Source of the DNA: Halalkalibacter oceani
GTDB lineage: Bacteria > Bacillota > Bacilli > Bacillales > Bacillaceae_D
Assembly: GCF_023715705.1 (NCBI RefSeq)
Contig: NZ_JAMBOS010000019.1
Coordinates: forward strand, 1-64,000
Direction of reading: 5' to 3'
DNA: 64,000 nucleotides
Made by a program: the position numbers and the translations under genes. The notes beneath the pieces were generated by a model. That model was not told the DNA's origin. It did no database searches and saw only the letters and a program-made list of their open reading frames with translations. Positions within the stretch are counted from its first letter, which is position 1, and each line of letters begins with the position of its first letter. Shown here piece after piece: positions 17,278 through 26,507 of this stretch.

Positions 17278-18387
17278 ATGAGAAAATTGACCGGAATCAT
17301 TCATTTGGATGATAAAGAAACAAATGTTTTAAACGAATTAACCTCTTACCGCTGCGGGGCCGCCGTCCCGTTTGGCGCACGCTACCGCGTTATTGATTTT
17401 GTTTTGTCCAATATGGTCAACGCCCAAATTGAAAACATCGTCGTCTTCCCCCGACAGAAATATCGTTCCCTTTTGGACCATTTAGCTACAGGAAAGGCGT
17501 GGGATTTGGAACGTAAAAAGGGCGGCTTATGTATCCTGCCGCCGGATTGGCATGACCATACTGAACATTCGGATAGCAATTTGCAGCACTTCCGCCACAA
17601 CCGCCATGTTCTGGAACGGGACGGAGCGGAATACGTCCTGCTGACAGGTACTCAGCATATTTGTATGATTGATTATCAGGACCTGTTTTACGAGCATCTC
17701 CATTCCGGGCATGATGTGACAGTTGTCTATCAGCCATTGACTACGCCAGGCAGCGAGCACGATAACGAAATGAAGCTTCTGCTGACAGACGACGGGCTTG
17801 TCAGTGGCGCCGCTATCGATCCGGCAAATCGTAATTTATATATGGGGATGCTAATTTTAAAGAAATCCCTTCTATTGGAGCTCGTTGATGATTGCCTATC
17901 CCGCGATAAGCACCACTTCTTTCGTGACGGTATTATCGCTCACCTCAACCGGCTTACAGTCGGGACGTACCGTTACACGGACTATTTATCTGTCATTAAT
18001 TCGGTAGAAAGCTATTATAAGCACAGTATGGCCCTGCTTGAACCGGCGACATACAAAAAGCTCTTTCATGCGCTTCAAACGGTCTATACGAAGGTGAAGG
18101 ATGAGCCGCCGACGCGCTTTGGCACGCGGGCAAAGGCAAGCGGCTCTCTGATTGCAAACGGCTGTATTATCGAAGGAACGGTGGAAAACAGCATTCTCTT
18201 TTGCGGCGTCCATATCAAGCCGCATGCTAGCGTCCGCGATTCAATTATTATGCAGCGCAGCACGATTCATGAAGGAAGCCATGTCAGCCGGATTATCGCC
18301 GACAAGGATGCACATATTACGCCGAAGCGCATCATCCGCGGCACCAGTCAGCGTCCCTACCTGATCGCCAAACGCAAAGTCATGTAA
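17278..18387 (+). CDS. glgD: Glucose-1-phosphate adenylyltransferase regulatory subunit
   Basis: 369-aa paralogue of GlgC, which it follows by 13 bp. The glycine-rich nucleotide signature of GlgC is missing at the N-terminus (reads TGIIHLDDKETNVLNELTSY), as in other GlgD proteins, which enhance GlgC activity in a heterotetramer rather than catalyse. The FGARYRVIDFVLSNMVNA motif and the C-terminal beta-helix with hexapeptide-like repeats (IANGCIIEGTVENSILF) are kept. Confidence 0.93.
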   Translation: MRKLTGIIHLDDKETNVLNELTSYRCGAAVPFGARYRVIDFVLSNMVNAQIENIVVFPRQKYRSLLDHLATGKAWDLERKKGGLCILPPDWHDHTEHSDSNLQHFRHNRHVLERDGAEYVLLTGTQHICMIDYQDLFYEHLHSGHDVTVVYQPLTTPGSEHDNEMKLLLTDDGLVSGAAIDPANRNLYMGMLILKKSLLLELVDDCLSRDKHHFFRDGIIAHLNRLTVGTYRYTDYLSVINSVESYYKHSMALLEPATYKKLFHALQTVYTKVKDEPPTRFGTRAKASGSLIANGCIIEGTVENSILFCGVHIKPHASVRDSIIMQRSTIHEGSHVSRIIADKDAHITPKRIIRGTSQRPYLIAKRKVM

Positions 18388-18410
18388 ACTGCGACGAAGG
18401 AGTCCGTCAT

Positions 18411-19838
18411 ATGAATATTGTCATGGTTGCGTCAGAATGTGCCCCCTTTTTTAAAACAGGGGGACTTGCCGATGTCATCGGCTCTCTTCCGTCCGCTTTG
18501 GCTGGGCGTGGGCATACACTCTCCGTCTTTTTGCCAAAGCACACCTCCCTTCCCCTTGAGATTGCCGAGCAAGCCACCTTCCTGCAATCCTTTGATGTCC
18601 GGGTAAAGTGGCGAAAGCAGTATTGCGGGCTCTATCTCTATCAAACGGAAGAGATCAGCTATTATTTCATTGATAATGAATACTACTTCAAACGCCCGGC
18701 CCTTTACGGAGAAAACGATGACGCCGAGCGCTATGCATTCTTTACTCACGCCTGTCTGGAAGCCTTTGAGCGCCTCCAGCTTGAGATTGACATCCTTCAC
18801 TGCCACGATTGGCAAACCGGTCTGCTTCCTGCCTATCTTCACCAGCGCCGGACGGAACAGTTGCCGAAAACCGTCTTTACGATTCATAACCTGAAATACC
18901 AAGGCGTGTTCCCGCTTACTGTTTTTGACGAGCTGCTTCATTTTGAAGAGAACGATCGCCCGCAGCTCGAAATGAATGGGGCGATTAATTTCATGAAAAC
19001 CGCTTTGCTCCACGCTGACTGGATTACGACCGTCAGTCCAAGCTATGCCCGGGAAATTATGCAACAACCGTTCGGCGAAGGCTTGGAGCCAATTTTGTGG
19101 CAGAGACAGCATGTGCTAAGCGGCATCCTTAATGGAATTGACGATGAGAGCTACCACCCTGGCCGGGATCAGGCGCTGTACCAGACGTATACCCATCAGC
19201 CCGCCCGCAAACAACTGAACAAAGTCCGGCTTCAGCAGGAGCTGGGGCTGCCGGTTCTAACCGAATCTCCTCTCTTCGTGATGATCAGCCGGCTTGTCGA
19301 GGAAAAAGGCATCCCACTCTTGCTAGAGGTCGTCGATCAATTATTTTCCAGCGAAACGATGCAGATCATCATCCTCGGAGACGGAGATCGGCGATTGGCC
19401 GATGCCCTCCAAAATGTTGCCGCACGCTATCCTGATTCCTTCCGCTTTATCGGTGAATTTAACGAGCAATTGGCGCGCAAGCTGTATGCCGCCTCCGACT
19501 TCTTGTTAATGCCATCCCGGTTTGAGCCGTGCGGATTGAGTCAGTTAATTGCCCTTCGCTACGAAACGGTGCCGATTGTCAGAGAAACTGGCGGACTTAA
19601 AGATACGATTCGTCCTTTTAATGAATGTAGCGGGGAAGGAAATGGCTTCTCCTTTACTCATTACCGGGCCGATGATTTTCTTCACACGATTCGCTATGCC
19701 ATTCAGCAGTACGCCCGTCCGGAAAAATGGCGGCAGCTCCAGCTTACAATGTATAACAGTCATTTAGGCTGGGATCAGTCGGCCCGCATCTATGAGCAAC
19801 TGTACCATCAACTACTTTCGGGGGAGGCGGACATATAA
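18411..19838 (+). CDS. glgA: Glycogen synthase (ADP-glucose, GT5)
   Basis: Elongates alpha-1,4-glucan from ADP-glucose. 475 aa. The KTGGLADVIGSLP motif at residues 15-27 binds ADP-glucose. HCHDWQTGLLP and the C-terminal PSRFEPCGLSQLIALRYETVP with ETGGLKDT are standard for GT5 enzymes. AAGGAG precedes the ATG. It is the third gene of the operon, 23 bp after glgD and 2 bp before glgP. Confidence 0.95.
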   Translation: MNIVMVASECAPFFKTGGLADVIGSLPSALAGRGHTLSVFLPKHTSLPLEIAEQATFLQSFDVRVKWRKQYCGLYLYQTEEISYYFIDNEYYFKRPALYGENDDAERYAFFTHACLEAFERLQLEIDILHCHDWQTGLLPAYLHQRRTEQLPKTVFTIHNLKYQGVFPLTVFDELLHFEENDRPQLEMNGAINFMKTALLHADWITTVSPSYAREIMQQPFGEGLEPILWQRQHVLSGILNGIDDESYHPGRDQALYQTYTHQPARKQLNKVRLQQELGLPVLTESPLFVMISRLVEEKGIPLLLEVVDQLFSSETMQIIILGDGDRRLADALQNVAARYPDSFRFIGEFNEQLARKLYAASDFLLMPSRFEPCGLSQLIALRYETVPIVRETGGLKDTIRPFNECSGEGNGFSFTHYRADDFLHTIRYAIQQYARPEKWRQLQLTMYNSHLGWDQSARIYEQLYHQLLSGEADI

Positions 19839-19840
19839 CG

Positions 19841-22270
19841 ATGACTTATTCAGTTGAACAGCTTAAACAGCAGCTAACAGAAAAACTGACACTCACCTTT
19901 GGAAAGCAGTTGAAAGAAGCAACGACGAAGGATCTATTTCAAGTCGTCTGCCTCGTTATGAAAGAATCGATTCACGCCAATTGGCAAAAGACGAAGCAGC
20001 TTTACCGCGAAACAAACAGCAAGCAGGTTTATTATTTTTCAATGGAGTTTCTCTTAGACCGATTAGTCGAAAGCAATTTATTAAATATGGGGCAGCTCGC
20101 CAACTATCAAAATGCTCTCCGCTCTCTCGGCTTTGATCCTGAGCGCGTCTTTTTGGAGGAGCATGATGCCGGGCTTGGAAATGGCGGGCTTGGCAGACTC
20201 GCGGCCTGCTTTCTCGATTCCCTCGCCTCCCTTCAGCTTCCCGGAAATGGCATGGGGATCCGCTACAAATATGGGCTGTTTCAGCAAAAGGTTGTCGATG
20301 GCTATCAGGTTGAATTGCCGGACTACTGGCTTAAGGATGAGTATATGTGGGAATCGAAACGAAGTGACCGAACAGTGGAAGTCCGCTTTGGTGGGACGGT
20401 GGAAACGTCCTTTGAGCATAATAAACTGCAGTTTCATCATCATGATTACGAGCGCGTGCTAGCGATTCCATATGATGTGCCGATTGTCGGCTTTCAAAAT
20501 GAAACCGTCAATACGCTGCGCTTATGGAGCGCAGAATCGACCGCCAATCACTTCCACTTCCACTCAAGCAGGGGCCATGACTACTATCATTATCTTGACT
20601 ATAAACGCTCCGTCGAAAAAATATCCGAATTCCTTTATCCCGACGATTCCACTTATGCCGGAAAGGTTTTGCGGCTAAAGCAGCAATATTTTCTCGTGTC
20701 AGCGGGTCTGCAAAGCATCTTACAGCAATTTAAACAGAAAGCACTGCCAATCGACCAGCTTTCCCGGCATGTCGTGATCCAGATTAATGATACCCACCCA
20801 AGCCTCGTCGTCCCGGAACTGATGCGGCACTTGCTTGATGAGGAGGGGTTAGGCTGGGAGGAGGCCTGGGCCATTACGACAAAAACAGTCGCCTTTACGA
20901 ATCATACGACATTGAACGAAGCGCTTGAAACATGGCCGATCGAGATGATTAACATGCTGTTTCCACGCATTTATTTAATAATCGAGGAAATCAATGAGCG
21001 CTTCTGCCAATCGCTCTGGCATGACTATCCTGAATTGCGGGACAAAATAGCGGAATTGGCGATCATCTCCTACGGTCACATTCATATGGCCCACTTGGCG
21101 ATTGTCGGCAGCTTCAGTGTAAATGGGGTCGCTGAACTGCATACGCGCATTTTAAAGGAACGGGTGATGAAGTCGTTCTATACAATCTTCCCGGAACGCT
21201 TTACGAACAAAACAAACGGTATCACCCATCGCCGCTGGCTGATGAATTGCAATCCCGGCCTCGCCCGGCTGTTGACGGAAGCGATTGGTGACGGCTGGAT
21301 CAAGGACCCTGATCGCCTCTCAGACATCGTTCCGTTTTCGACCGATCCAGGCTTCCGTGATGCAATCGCCGAAGTAAAGCATGCCAATAAGAAAAAGCTG
21401 GCCGCCTATATTTATCAGCAATCCCGCATTCCAGTGAATGAACAATCGATATTCGATGTCCAGATCAAGCGGCTGCACGGCTATAAGCGCCAGCTGTTAA
21501 ACGTCTTTCATATTATCCACCTCTATCAACGCTGCCTTGAGAACCCGGCAGTGGACATTACGCCGCGGACCTTTATTTTCGGGGCAAAAGCCGCTCCTGG
21601 CTATACGTTCGCCAAGCACGTCATCAAATTGATTAACGCGGTTGCTGATAAAGTGAATCATCATCCACTCGTCAAAGAAAAGCTCAAGGTCATCTTTTTA
21701 GAAAATTATCAGGTCAGCCTGGCAGAACGGATTATTCCCGCCGCTGACATCAGCGAACAAATTTCCACCGCGAGCAAGGAAGCGTCGGGAACCGGCAATA
21801 TGAAGCTGATGATGAACGGCGCGTTGACGATCGGCACCGAGGACGGCGCCAATGTTGAGATTCAGCAGCTTGTCGGCGAGGAGAACATTTTCACCTTTGG
21901 CCTGACCTCCGATGAGGTTTTTGCGCTGCAGCAGCACGGAAGCTACCGGGCGCGTGATTATTATAATCAGGATCGGCGTCTGCAACAGATTCTCGACCTG
22001 TTTGTGAACGAGCATTTTACGAGCGATGATGTCGAATTTAAGGATATCTTTTACTCATTGCTTTACAACAATGATGAATTTTTCGTCCTGAAGGATTTCG
22101 ACAGCTACGTTCAAGCTCAGAGCCGCGCTGAAGCCACATACCGTAATCAGGAGAAATGGCTCGGGAAAAGCATTATCAATATCGGCCGCTCCGGCACCTT
22201 TGCAAGCGACCGGACGATCCGGGAATATGCCGCAGATATTTGGAACATCCGCCCGCCTGCTTCCCGCTAG
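19841..22270 (+). CDS. glgP: Glycogen phosphorylase
   Basis: Releases glucose 1-phosphate from glycogen ends; 809 aa, GT35 family. The pyridoxal-phosphate lysine lies in SGTGNMKLMMNGAL, with GTEDGANVEI following. Substrate-site motifs NGGLGRLAACFLDS and HTTLNEALETWP are also intact. It ends the operon. The product can be converted by the PgcA encoded at 8.4 kb. The stop lies only 5 bp from the stop of the convergent phosphodiesterase gene and no terminator is visible between them. Confidence 0.95.
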   Translation: MTYSVEQLKQQLTEKLTLTFGKQLKEATTKDLFQVVCLVMKESIHANWQKTKQLYRETNSKQVYYFSMEFLLDRLVESNLLNMGQLANYQNALRSLGFDPERVFLEEHDAGLGNGGLGRLAACFLDSLASLQLPGNGMGIRYKYGLFQQKVVDGYQVELPDYWLKDEYMWESKRSDRTVEVRFGGTVETSFEHNKLQFHHHDYERVLAIPYDVPIVGFQNETVNTLRLWSAESTANHFHFHSSRGHDYYHYLDYKRSVEKISEFLYPDDSTYAGKVLRLKQQYFLVSAGLQSILQQFKQKALPIDQLSRHVVIQINDTHPSLVVPELMRHLLDEEGLGWEEAWAITTKTVAFTNHTTLNEALETWPIEMINMLFPRIYLIIEEINERFCQSLWHDYPELRDKIAELAIISYGHIHMAHLAIVGSFSVNGVAELHTRILKERVMKSFYTIFPERFTNKTNGITHRRWLMNCNPGLARLLTEAIGDGWIKDPDRLSDIVPFSTDPGFRDAIAEVKHANKKKLAAYIYQQSRIPVNEQSIFDVQIKRLHGYKRQLLNVFHIIHLYQRCLENPAVDITPRTFIFGAKAAPGYTFAKHVIKLINAVADKVNHHPLVKEKLKVIFLENYQVSLAERIIPAADISEQISTASKEASGTGNMKLMMNGALTIGTEDGANVEIQQLVGEENIFTFGLTSDEVFALQQHGSYRARDYYNQDRRLQQILDLFVNEHFTSDDVEFKDIFYSLLYNNDEFFVLKDFDSYVQAQSRAEATYRNQEKWLGKSIINIGRSGTFASDRTIREYAADIWNIRPPASR

Positions 22271-22275
22271 CCTTC

Positions 22276-23001
22276 CTATTTTTTTCTGAGCTGCAGGACC
22301 ATCACCGGATCATCGGTAAACAGCCCGGCGCAGCCCCATTTCATAACCATTTCGAGCCAATAAGGATCATTGACCGTGTAAGGACGCAGTTGCACGCCAT
22401 GCTGCTGTAAGCGGATCGCCTCCTCCTGCAGCAGAAAAGGCACACGAAAATGGTATCCGCGCACACCGATGTCCCGCAAATAGCGCTCTGGTTCATGGAG
22501 CGCCGCGGCGACGAGAATCGCCGTTTCCAGCCGCGGCTCCTGCTTCTGCATCTCATAAATGAGCGGATGGTCAAATGAAGAAAAGATGATCCGCTCCTGA
22601 AGCTCATGCTCGAAAATGAGTGGAAGAACGGCTTCCTTCAGCTGACGCCGCTCCCACACCTGGCCTTTCAGCTCAATGTTAAGCAGCAGCTGATTGCCCT
22701 TCGCCCAGGCGAGCACGTCAGCAAGAGCCGGTATCGTTTCATTGGCAAAGCGCGGAGCAAACCAGCTGCCGGCATCGAATTCCTTCAGCTCATTCAACTC
22801 ATACTCTTTCACAAAGCCCGTCCCCGTCGTCGTCCGCTCCAGGCTGTAATCATGAATGACGACAGCCTGGAGGTCTTTGCTTAGCTGTACATCAAGCTCA
22901 ATCCCATCCGCCCCGGCCGCGGCGGCGGCTTGAAAAGCGACCAGCGTATTTTCAGGATACTGACTGGACAATCCCCGGTGAGCAAATACTGCTGTTCCCA
23001 T
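22276..23001 (-). CDS. Glycerophosphodiester phosphodiesterase
   Basis: Hydrolyses glycerophosphodiesters to glycerol 3-phosphate and an alcohol. 241 aa from the ATG at 23001. GDPD motifs are intact: AHRGLSSQYPENTLVAF at the N-terminus, GADGIELDVQLSKD with metal ligands, and VVIHDYSLERTT. No signal peptide, so it acts in the cytoplasm. The start at 23001 is preferred to 23085 because the family motif begins at once and because the upstream part overlaps the preceding gene. It is likely cotranscribed with the FAH gene 28 bp upstream. Confidence 0.88.
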   Translation of the reverse strand: MGTAVFAHRGLSSQYPENTLVAFQAAAAAGADGIELDVQLSKDLQAVVIHDYSLERTTTGTGFVKEYELNELKEFDAGSWFAPRFANETIPALADVLAWAKGNQLLLNIELKGQVWERRQLKEAVLPLIFEHELQERIIFSSFDHPLIYEMQKQEPRLETAILVAAALHEPERYLRDIGVRGYHFRVPFLLQEEAIRLQQHGVQLRPYTVNDPYWLEMVMKWGCAGLFTDDPVMVLQLRKK

Positions 23002-23029
23002 TTTTTTCACCACTTTCCTTGTGAACGGA

Positions 23030-23647
23030 TTACCGTACACGGAAGGAGCCTTTTTCGTCTTCTCCCCAGAAGAGCTGGTACGCATCTCCCGAGGTCAGCG
23101 GACCGACTCCTTCAGGCGTCCCTGTATAAATCAAGTCTCCCTCCCCTAGTCCGAAGCAGTCCGCACATTCATCGATAATCGTTTGAAAATCAAAAATCAT
23201 ATGACTGATATTGCCTTTTTGTACGACTTCTCCATTTTTGACAAGCGAGAAATCCACTTGCTTGCAGTCTTCCACGCTCGTAAATTCCCAAAAGGGTCCG
23301 ACGATGGCCGATTGCTTAAACCCTTTCGCCCGCAGCCACGGGTGGCCTTTTTTCTTTAGTGCTGATTGGACATCACGCAGCGTCAAGTCAACGCCCAGAG
23401 CCATCGCCCCGACGACGTCGGCAACGCGATCGCCGGCTTTCACTTCACGCTTCATCTGTAATACAATTTCCAGCTCATGATGGATCTCCCCTTTATCCTG
23501 CGGAAGAATGATCTCACGACCGTCCGCCTGCACGAGGGCATGGGTCGGCTTTGAAAACAACAGCGGCTCCTCCGGAACGGCATTGCCGAGCTCCTCCGCA
23601 TGCTTTACATAATTTCGTCCGATACAATAAATATTTCCTACGTTCAT
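23030..23647 (-). CDS. Fumarylacetoacetate hydrolase family protein (short form)
   Basis: 205 aa, the compact single-domain form of the FAH superfamily, similar in size to E. coli YcgM-type acylpyruvases. The metal site is visible in GEIHHELEIVLQ (two Glu) and MALGVDLTLRDVQ (Asp). The C-terminal IYTGTPEGVGPL motif is typical. These enzymes hydrolyse or decarboxylate beta-diketo or oxo acids such as acylpyruvates. AAGGAG lies eight bases before the ATG. It stands 200 bp apart from the SDR gene and may form a unit with the GDPD gene. Confidence 0.85.
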   Translation of the reverse strand: MNVGNIYCIGRNYVKHAEELGNAVPEEPLLFSKPTHALVQADGREIILPQDKGEIHHELEIVLQMKREVKAGDRVADVVGAMALGVDLTLRDVQSALKKKGHPWLRAKGFKQSAIVGPFWEFTSVEDCKQVDFSLVKNGEVVQKGNISHMIFDFQTIIDECADCFGLGEGDLIYTGTPEGVGPLTSGDAYQLFWGEDEKGSFRVR

Positions 23648-23812
23648 CGTAACCTCTCCTTTGTTGTCAGCTTTGTCAAATGATCATGTTAAAAAAGCAC
23701 AATACTTAAATGCCGGTAAACGACGAAAGCTAAAGAACCCCGCCTGTATGTAACGATTAAAGCAATTTGTTAGGGAGAAAGAACTCCGCTTTAGGCTCCA
23801 TCCATGCTTTAA

Positions 23813-23848
23813 GAGAAGGCGCCCCGCATGACGGGGACACCTTCTCTC
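23813..23848 (-). terminator. Hairpin after the SDR gene
   Basis: AGAGAAGG..CCCCG and CGGGG...CCTTCTCT pair around a short loop directly after the stop at 23849. No clear T-run follows, so termination strength is uncertain. Confidence 0.5.
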
Positions 23849-24640
23849 CTACAACGCTTTTACTAAGCCGCCGTCGACAAGGAAGGATTGTCCGGTGATA
23901 TACGTATTGACACCGGAGCCGAGAAAGACAACGATACCGGCAAATTCATCGGGATTGCCATAACGGCCGATTGGAATCGATTGCTCGGTTTGCTTTCGCA
24001 AATCCTCATAGCTTTTTCCTAATTTGTCGGCGCGGATCTGATCAAGCTCGGCTACGCGGTCTGTCGCAATTCTTCCAGGTCCGACCGTATTGATTAAAAT
24101 GTTGTCGGCAGCCAGCTCCTGCGAGAGGCTTTTCGCCCAGCCGACGATTCCGGCCCGGAATGTATTTGACAGAATCAGGTTATCAAGCGTTTGCTTGATC
24201 GAAGAGGAGGCGAAATTAATGATCCGTCCGCCGCCGGCCTTTCTCATATGCGGCAGCACCTCGCGCGTCAAACGAATAAAACTGAGCAAATTCAGCTCAA
24301 ACGCCTTGTACCAGTCCTCGTCGGAAAATTTTTCAAAGCCGCCGGCCGGAGGACCTCCGGCATTATTGATTAGCACATCTACCCGTCCAGTCCAATCGAC
24401 CGCTTCCTGGACAAGACTCTTAATCGATGATTCATCAGTGATATCACACACGGCATAACGGACCGACTCATTTCCTGTTGCTGCTTTTATTTCCTGAACC
24501 GTCTGCTCTAACTCTTCCGCGTTACGGCTTGAGATAAGGACACTCGCCCCTTCGTTCGCAAAAGCGAGCGCGCTCGCTTTCCCTAACCCTTTACTGGAAG
24601 CGGTAACAATAACTGTTTTATTGTTTAGCTGTAAATCCAT
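23849..24640 (-). CDS. Short-chain dehydrogenase of the atypical S/R active-site group
   Basis: 263 aa Rossmann oxidoreductase. Cofactor motif TASSKGLGKAS (residues 13-23) and the structural NNAGG (92-96) are standard. The active site is not: Ser145 is in place, but the catalytic Tyr position is Ser158 and the Lys position is Arg162 (LILSNTFRAGIVGWA). This pattern is shared by a known SDR subgroup of unknown chemistry. AAGGAG precedes the ATG. It lies 15 bp after the FAH gene in an operon with two hydroxyacid dehydrogenases, so it may act on the same keto- or hydroxy-acid chain, possibly by a changed mechanism. Confidence 0.85.
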   Translation of the reverse strand: MDLQLNNKTVIVTASSKGLGKASALAFANEGASVLISSRNAEELEQTVQEIKAATGNESVRYAVCDITDESSIKSLVQEAVDWTGRVDVLINNAGGPPAGGFEKFSDEDWYKAFELNLLSFIRLTREVLPHMRKAGGGRIINFASSSIKQTLDNLILSNTFRAGIVGWAKSLSQELAADNILINTVGPGRIATDRVAELDQIRADKLGKSYEDLRKQTEQSIPIGRYGNPDEFAGIVVFLGSGVNTYITGQSFLVDGGLVKAL

Positions 24641-24655
24641 CTTATCAGGACTCCT

Positions 24656-25519
24656 TTATGCGTTTTTTACTTGATTGACAAGCGGGGTAAAGCCATTGAT
24701 CTCGCAGCTGACAATATCGCCGTCACGGATTACGACAGCACCGGGCGTACCAGTTGAAATGATGTCGCCTGGCAACAGCGTCATCACTTTCGAATGGAAG
24801 GAGACCAGGTTCCACGGCGTAAACGTCATATTCGAGACGATATTTTTCCGGTGAAGCGAGCCGTTGATCATCGTCGAGACTTCAAGCTTCATCACATCGT
24901 CAACCTCATCCGGCGTCACTAATTCCGGGCCGAAGCTGAAAAAGGTGTCGAAGCTTTTCGAGCGCGTTAAGTAGCGTGGGTTTTTCTCGAGAATGTCTTC
25001 TGCTGTCATATCAATAATTGTCGTGTAGCCGGCGACATAATTGATCGCGTCCTCCTCCTCGACATTCTTGCATTCTTTCCCGATAATCACGCCAAGCTCC
25101 GCCTCGGCCGTCGTCCGCTTTGATTGCGGCGGCAGCAAGATTGTATCCTTTTCCCCGATAATCGTTGTATCCGGCTTCATAAAACTGGCCGGCTCGGTAT
25201 TAGGAGCCTTTTCACTTAAATCAGCGGCATGCTCGACATAGTTCAGTCCGATTCCCCAAATTTTACGCGGGTGGCGGTAGAGCGGACCACACTCCACTTC
25301 CGCACGGGAGGTACCATCCAGCTTGGCCAGCGCTTCCGCTCCCTCTGAGTCATACCACTCTTGGAGCCGGCTAATATCAGCTGTTGTGATCAGACCGAAC
25401 AGATCCTCCGCCCAATTTTGTTGAAAAGCGCTGTTAATCTCCTTTAGTTCGTACACTCTTCCCCCGTGTACAACTGCTGCTCTTTCTTCACCGTGCTGCT
25501 TAATTGTCGCTAAACGCAT
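24656..25519 (-). CDS. Fumarylacetoacetate hydrolase family protein (long form)
   Basis: 287 aa. An N-terminal lead domain (1-75) is followed by the FAH catalytic domain. It begins with WGIGLNYVEHAADL, has the acidic metal site in TTAEAELGVIIG and DMTAEDILEKN, and ends with ISTGTPGAVV. Close relatives include 2,4-diketo-3-deoxy-sugar acid hydrolases and isomerases of aromatic breakdown; the exact reaction is unknown. AAGGAG lies nine bases before the ATG. It stands between the D-2-hydroxyacid dehydrogenase and the SDR, with 26- and 15-bp gaps, so it belongs to that operon. Confidence 0.87.
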   Translation of the reverse strand: MRLATIKQHGEERAAVVHGGRVYELKEINSAFQQNWAEDLFGLITTADISRLQEWYDSEGAEALAKLDGTSRAEVECGPLYRHPRKIWGIGLNYVEHAADLSEKAPNTEPASFMKPDTTIIGEKDTILLPPQSKRTTAEAELGVIIGKECKNVEEEDAINYVAGYTTIIDMTAEDILEKNPRYLTRSKSFDTFFSFGPELVTPDEVDDVMKLEVSTMINGSLHRKNIVSNMTFTPWNLVSFHSKVMTLLPGDIISTGTPGAVVIRDGDIVSCEINGFTPLVNQVKNA

Positions 25520-25545
25520 GATATCAATCTCCTTTTTTCGACTCT

Positions 25546-26502
25546 TTATATAGATACAAGGTTACTAGCTTGATTTCCTGCTTCAATTTTTTCAATAGTA
25601 GAGAAGGCAATTTCCAAAACCCGCTTTAGCGTATCCTTCGTGCCCGCTCCAATATGAGGCGTGGCAATCACCTGCTCCAACGCAAACAGAGGATGATCAC
25701 CAGGCGGCGGCTCACTGCTCCAAACATCAATCCCGGCTCCGCTTATTTGCCCGGCTCGCAGCGCAGCCGCCAAGGCTTCTTCATTCACCGTGCCGCCGCG
25801 CGAGACATTGATGAGAACAGCCGAGCGCTTCATCTGCTCAAATTCGGCCTTGTCAATAAAATGTCTCGTTTCAGGCAACAGCGGAAGATGGAGGCTGACT
25901 ATATCAGCCTGCCTGAGCAGCTCCTCTTTTGAGACATAGATGGCGCCAAGTGCTTCCTCCTGCTCACGGCTCGCCCGCTGAACGTCATAATAGATAATCG
26001 TCGTTCCGAAGGCCTTTGAGCGCCGCGCTGTCTCCTGACCGATCCGGCCAAAGCCGAACAAGCCATGGACCTTCCCGCTTACTTCATAAGAAGAAAGGCG
26101 ATGCTTCCACATCGGCCACTCTCCTTGCTTCGTTTCCCGGTCCAAAAGAAGCAGCTTGCGATACAACGCCAGAATCATCAGCATTGACAGCTCTGCCACT
26201 CCGTTGGCATTCGCCCCGGGAGTATTGGCAACCGTTATATTGCGCTCCTTGGCCGCCCGCAGGTCAATATTGTCAACTCCGACACCCGTTTTTTGAATAT
26301 GAATCAGTCGGGGAGTCCGCTCAAGTAGTGACGCCGCTATCTCCGCTGTCGCCACAACGAGGTATTCGGCTTGTGCAAGGGCATTTTCCTGCTGGGCAGG
26401 GTCAAGCTCAGCGCTAAACGACAGCTCGGCCTCCGGCGGTTTCATTTCAAGCAAAAGCTCCTTTAACTCCGGCGATACCGGATCGACATAAACGATATTC
26501 AT
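25546..26502 (-). CDS. D-isomer specific 2-hydroxyacid dehydrogenase
   Basis: 318 aa NAD(P)-dependent enzyme interconverting a D-2-hydroxyacid and a 2-keto acid. The cofactor fold HGLFGFGRIGQETARR, the substrate Arg in LINVSRGGTVNEEAL, the catalytic Glu region (GAGIDVWSSEPP) and the catalytic His in ATPHIGAGT are present. The ATG at 26502 with GGGGTG upstream is preferred to the GTG at 26511. It directly follows the L-type (Ldh2) dehydrogenase gene, so the pair could convert one hydroxyacid stereoisomer to the other through the keto acid. Confidence 0.88.
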   Translation of the reverse strand: MNIVYVDPVSPELKELLLEMKPPEAELSFSAELDPAQQENALAQAEYLVVATAEIAASLLERTPRLIHIQKTGVGVDNIDLRAAKERNITVANTPGANANGVAELSMLMILALYRKLLLLDRETKQGEWPMWKHRLSSYEVSGKVHGLFGFGRIGQETARRSKAFGTTIIYYDVQRASREQEEALGAIYVSKEELLRQADIVSLHLPLLPETRHFIDKAEFEQMKRSAVLINVSRGGTVNEEALAAALRAGQISGAGIDVWSSEPPPGDHPLFALEQVIATPHIGAGTKDTLKRVLEIAFSTIEKIEAGNQASNLVSI

Positions 26503-26507
26503 TCCGT

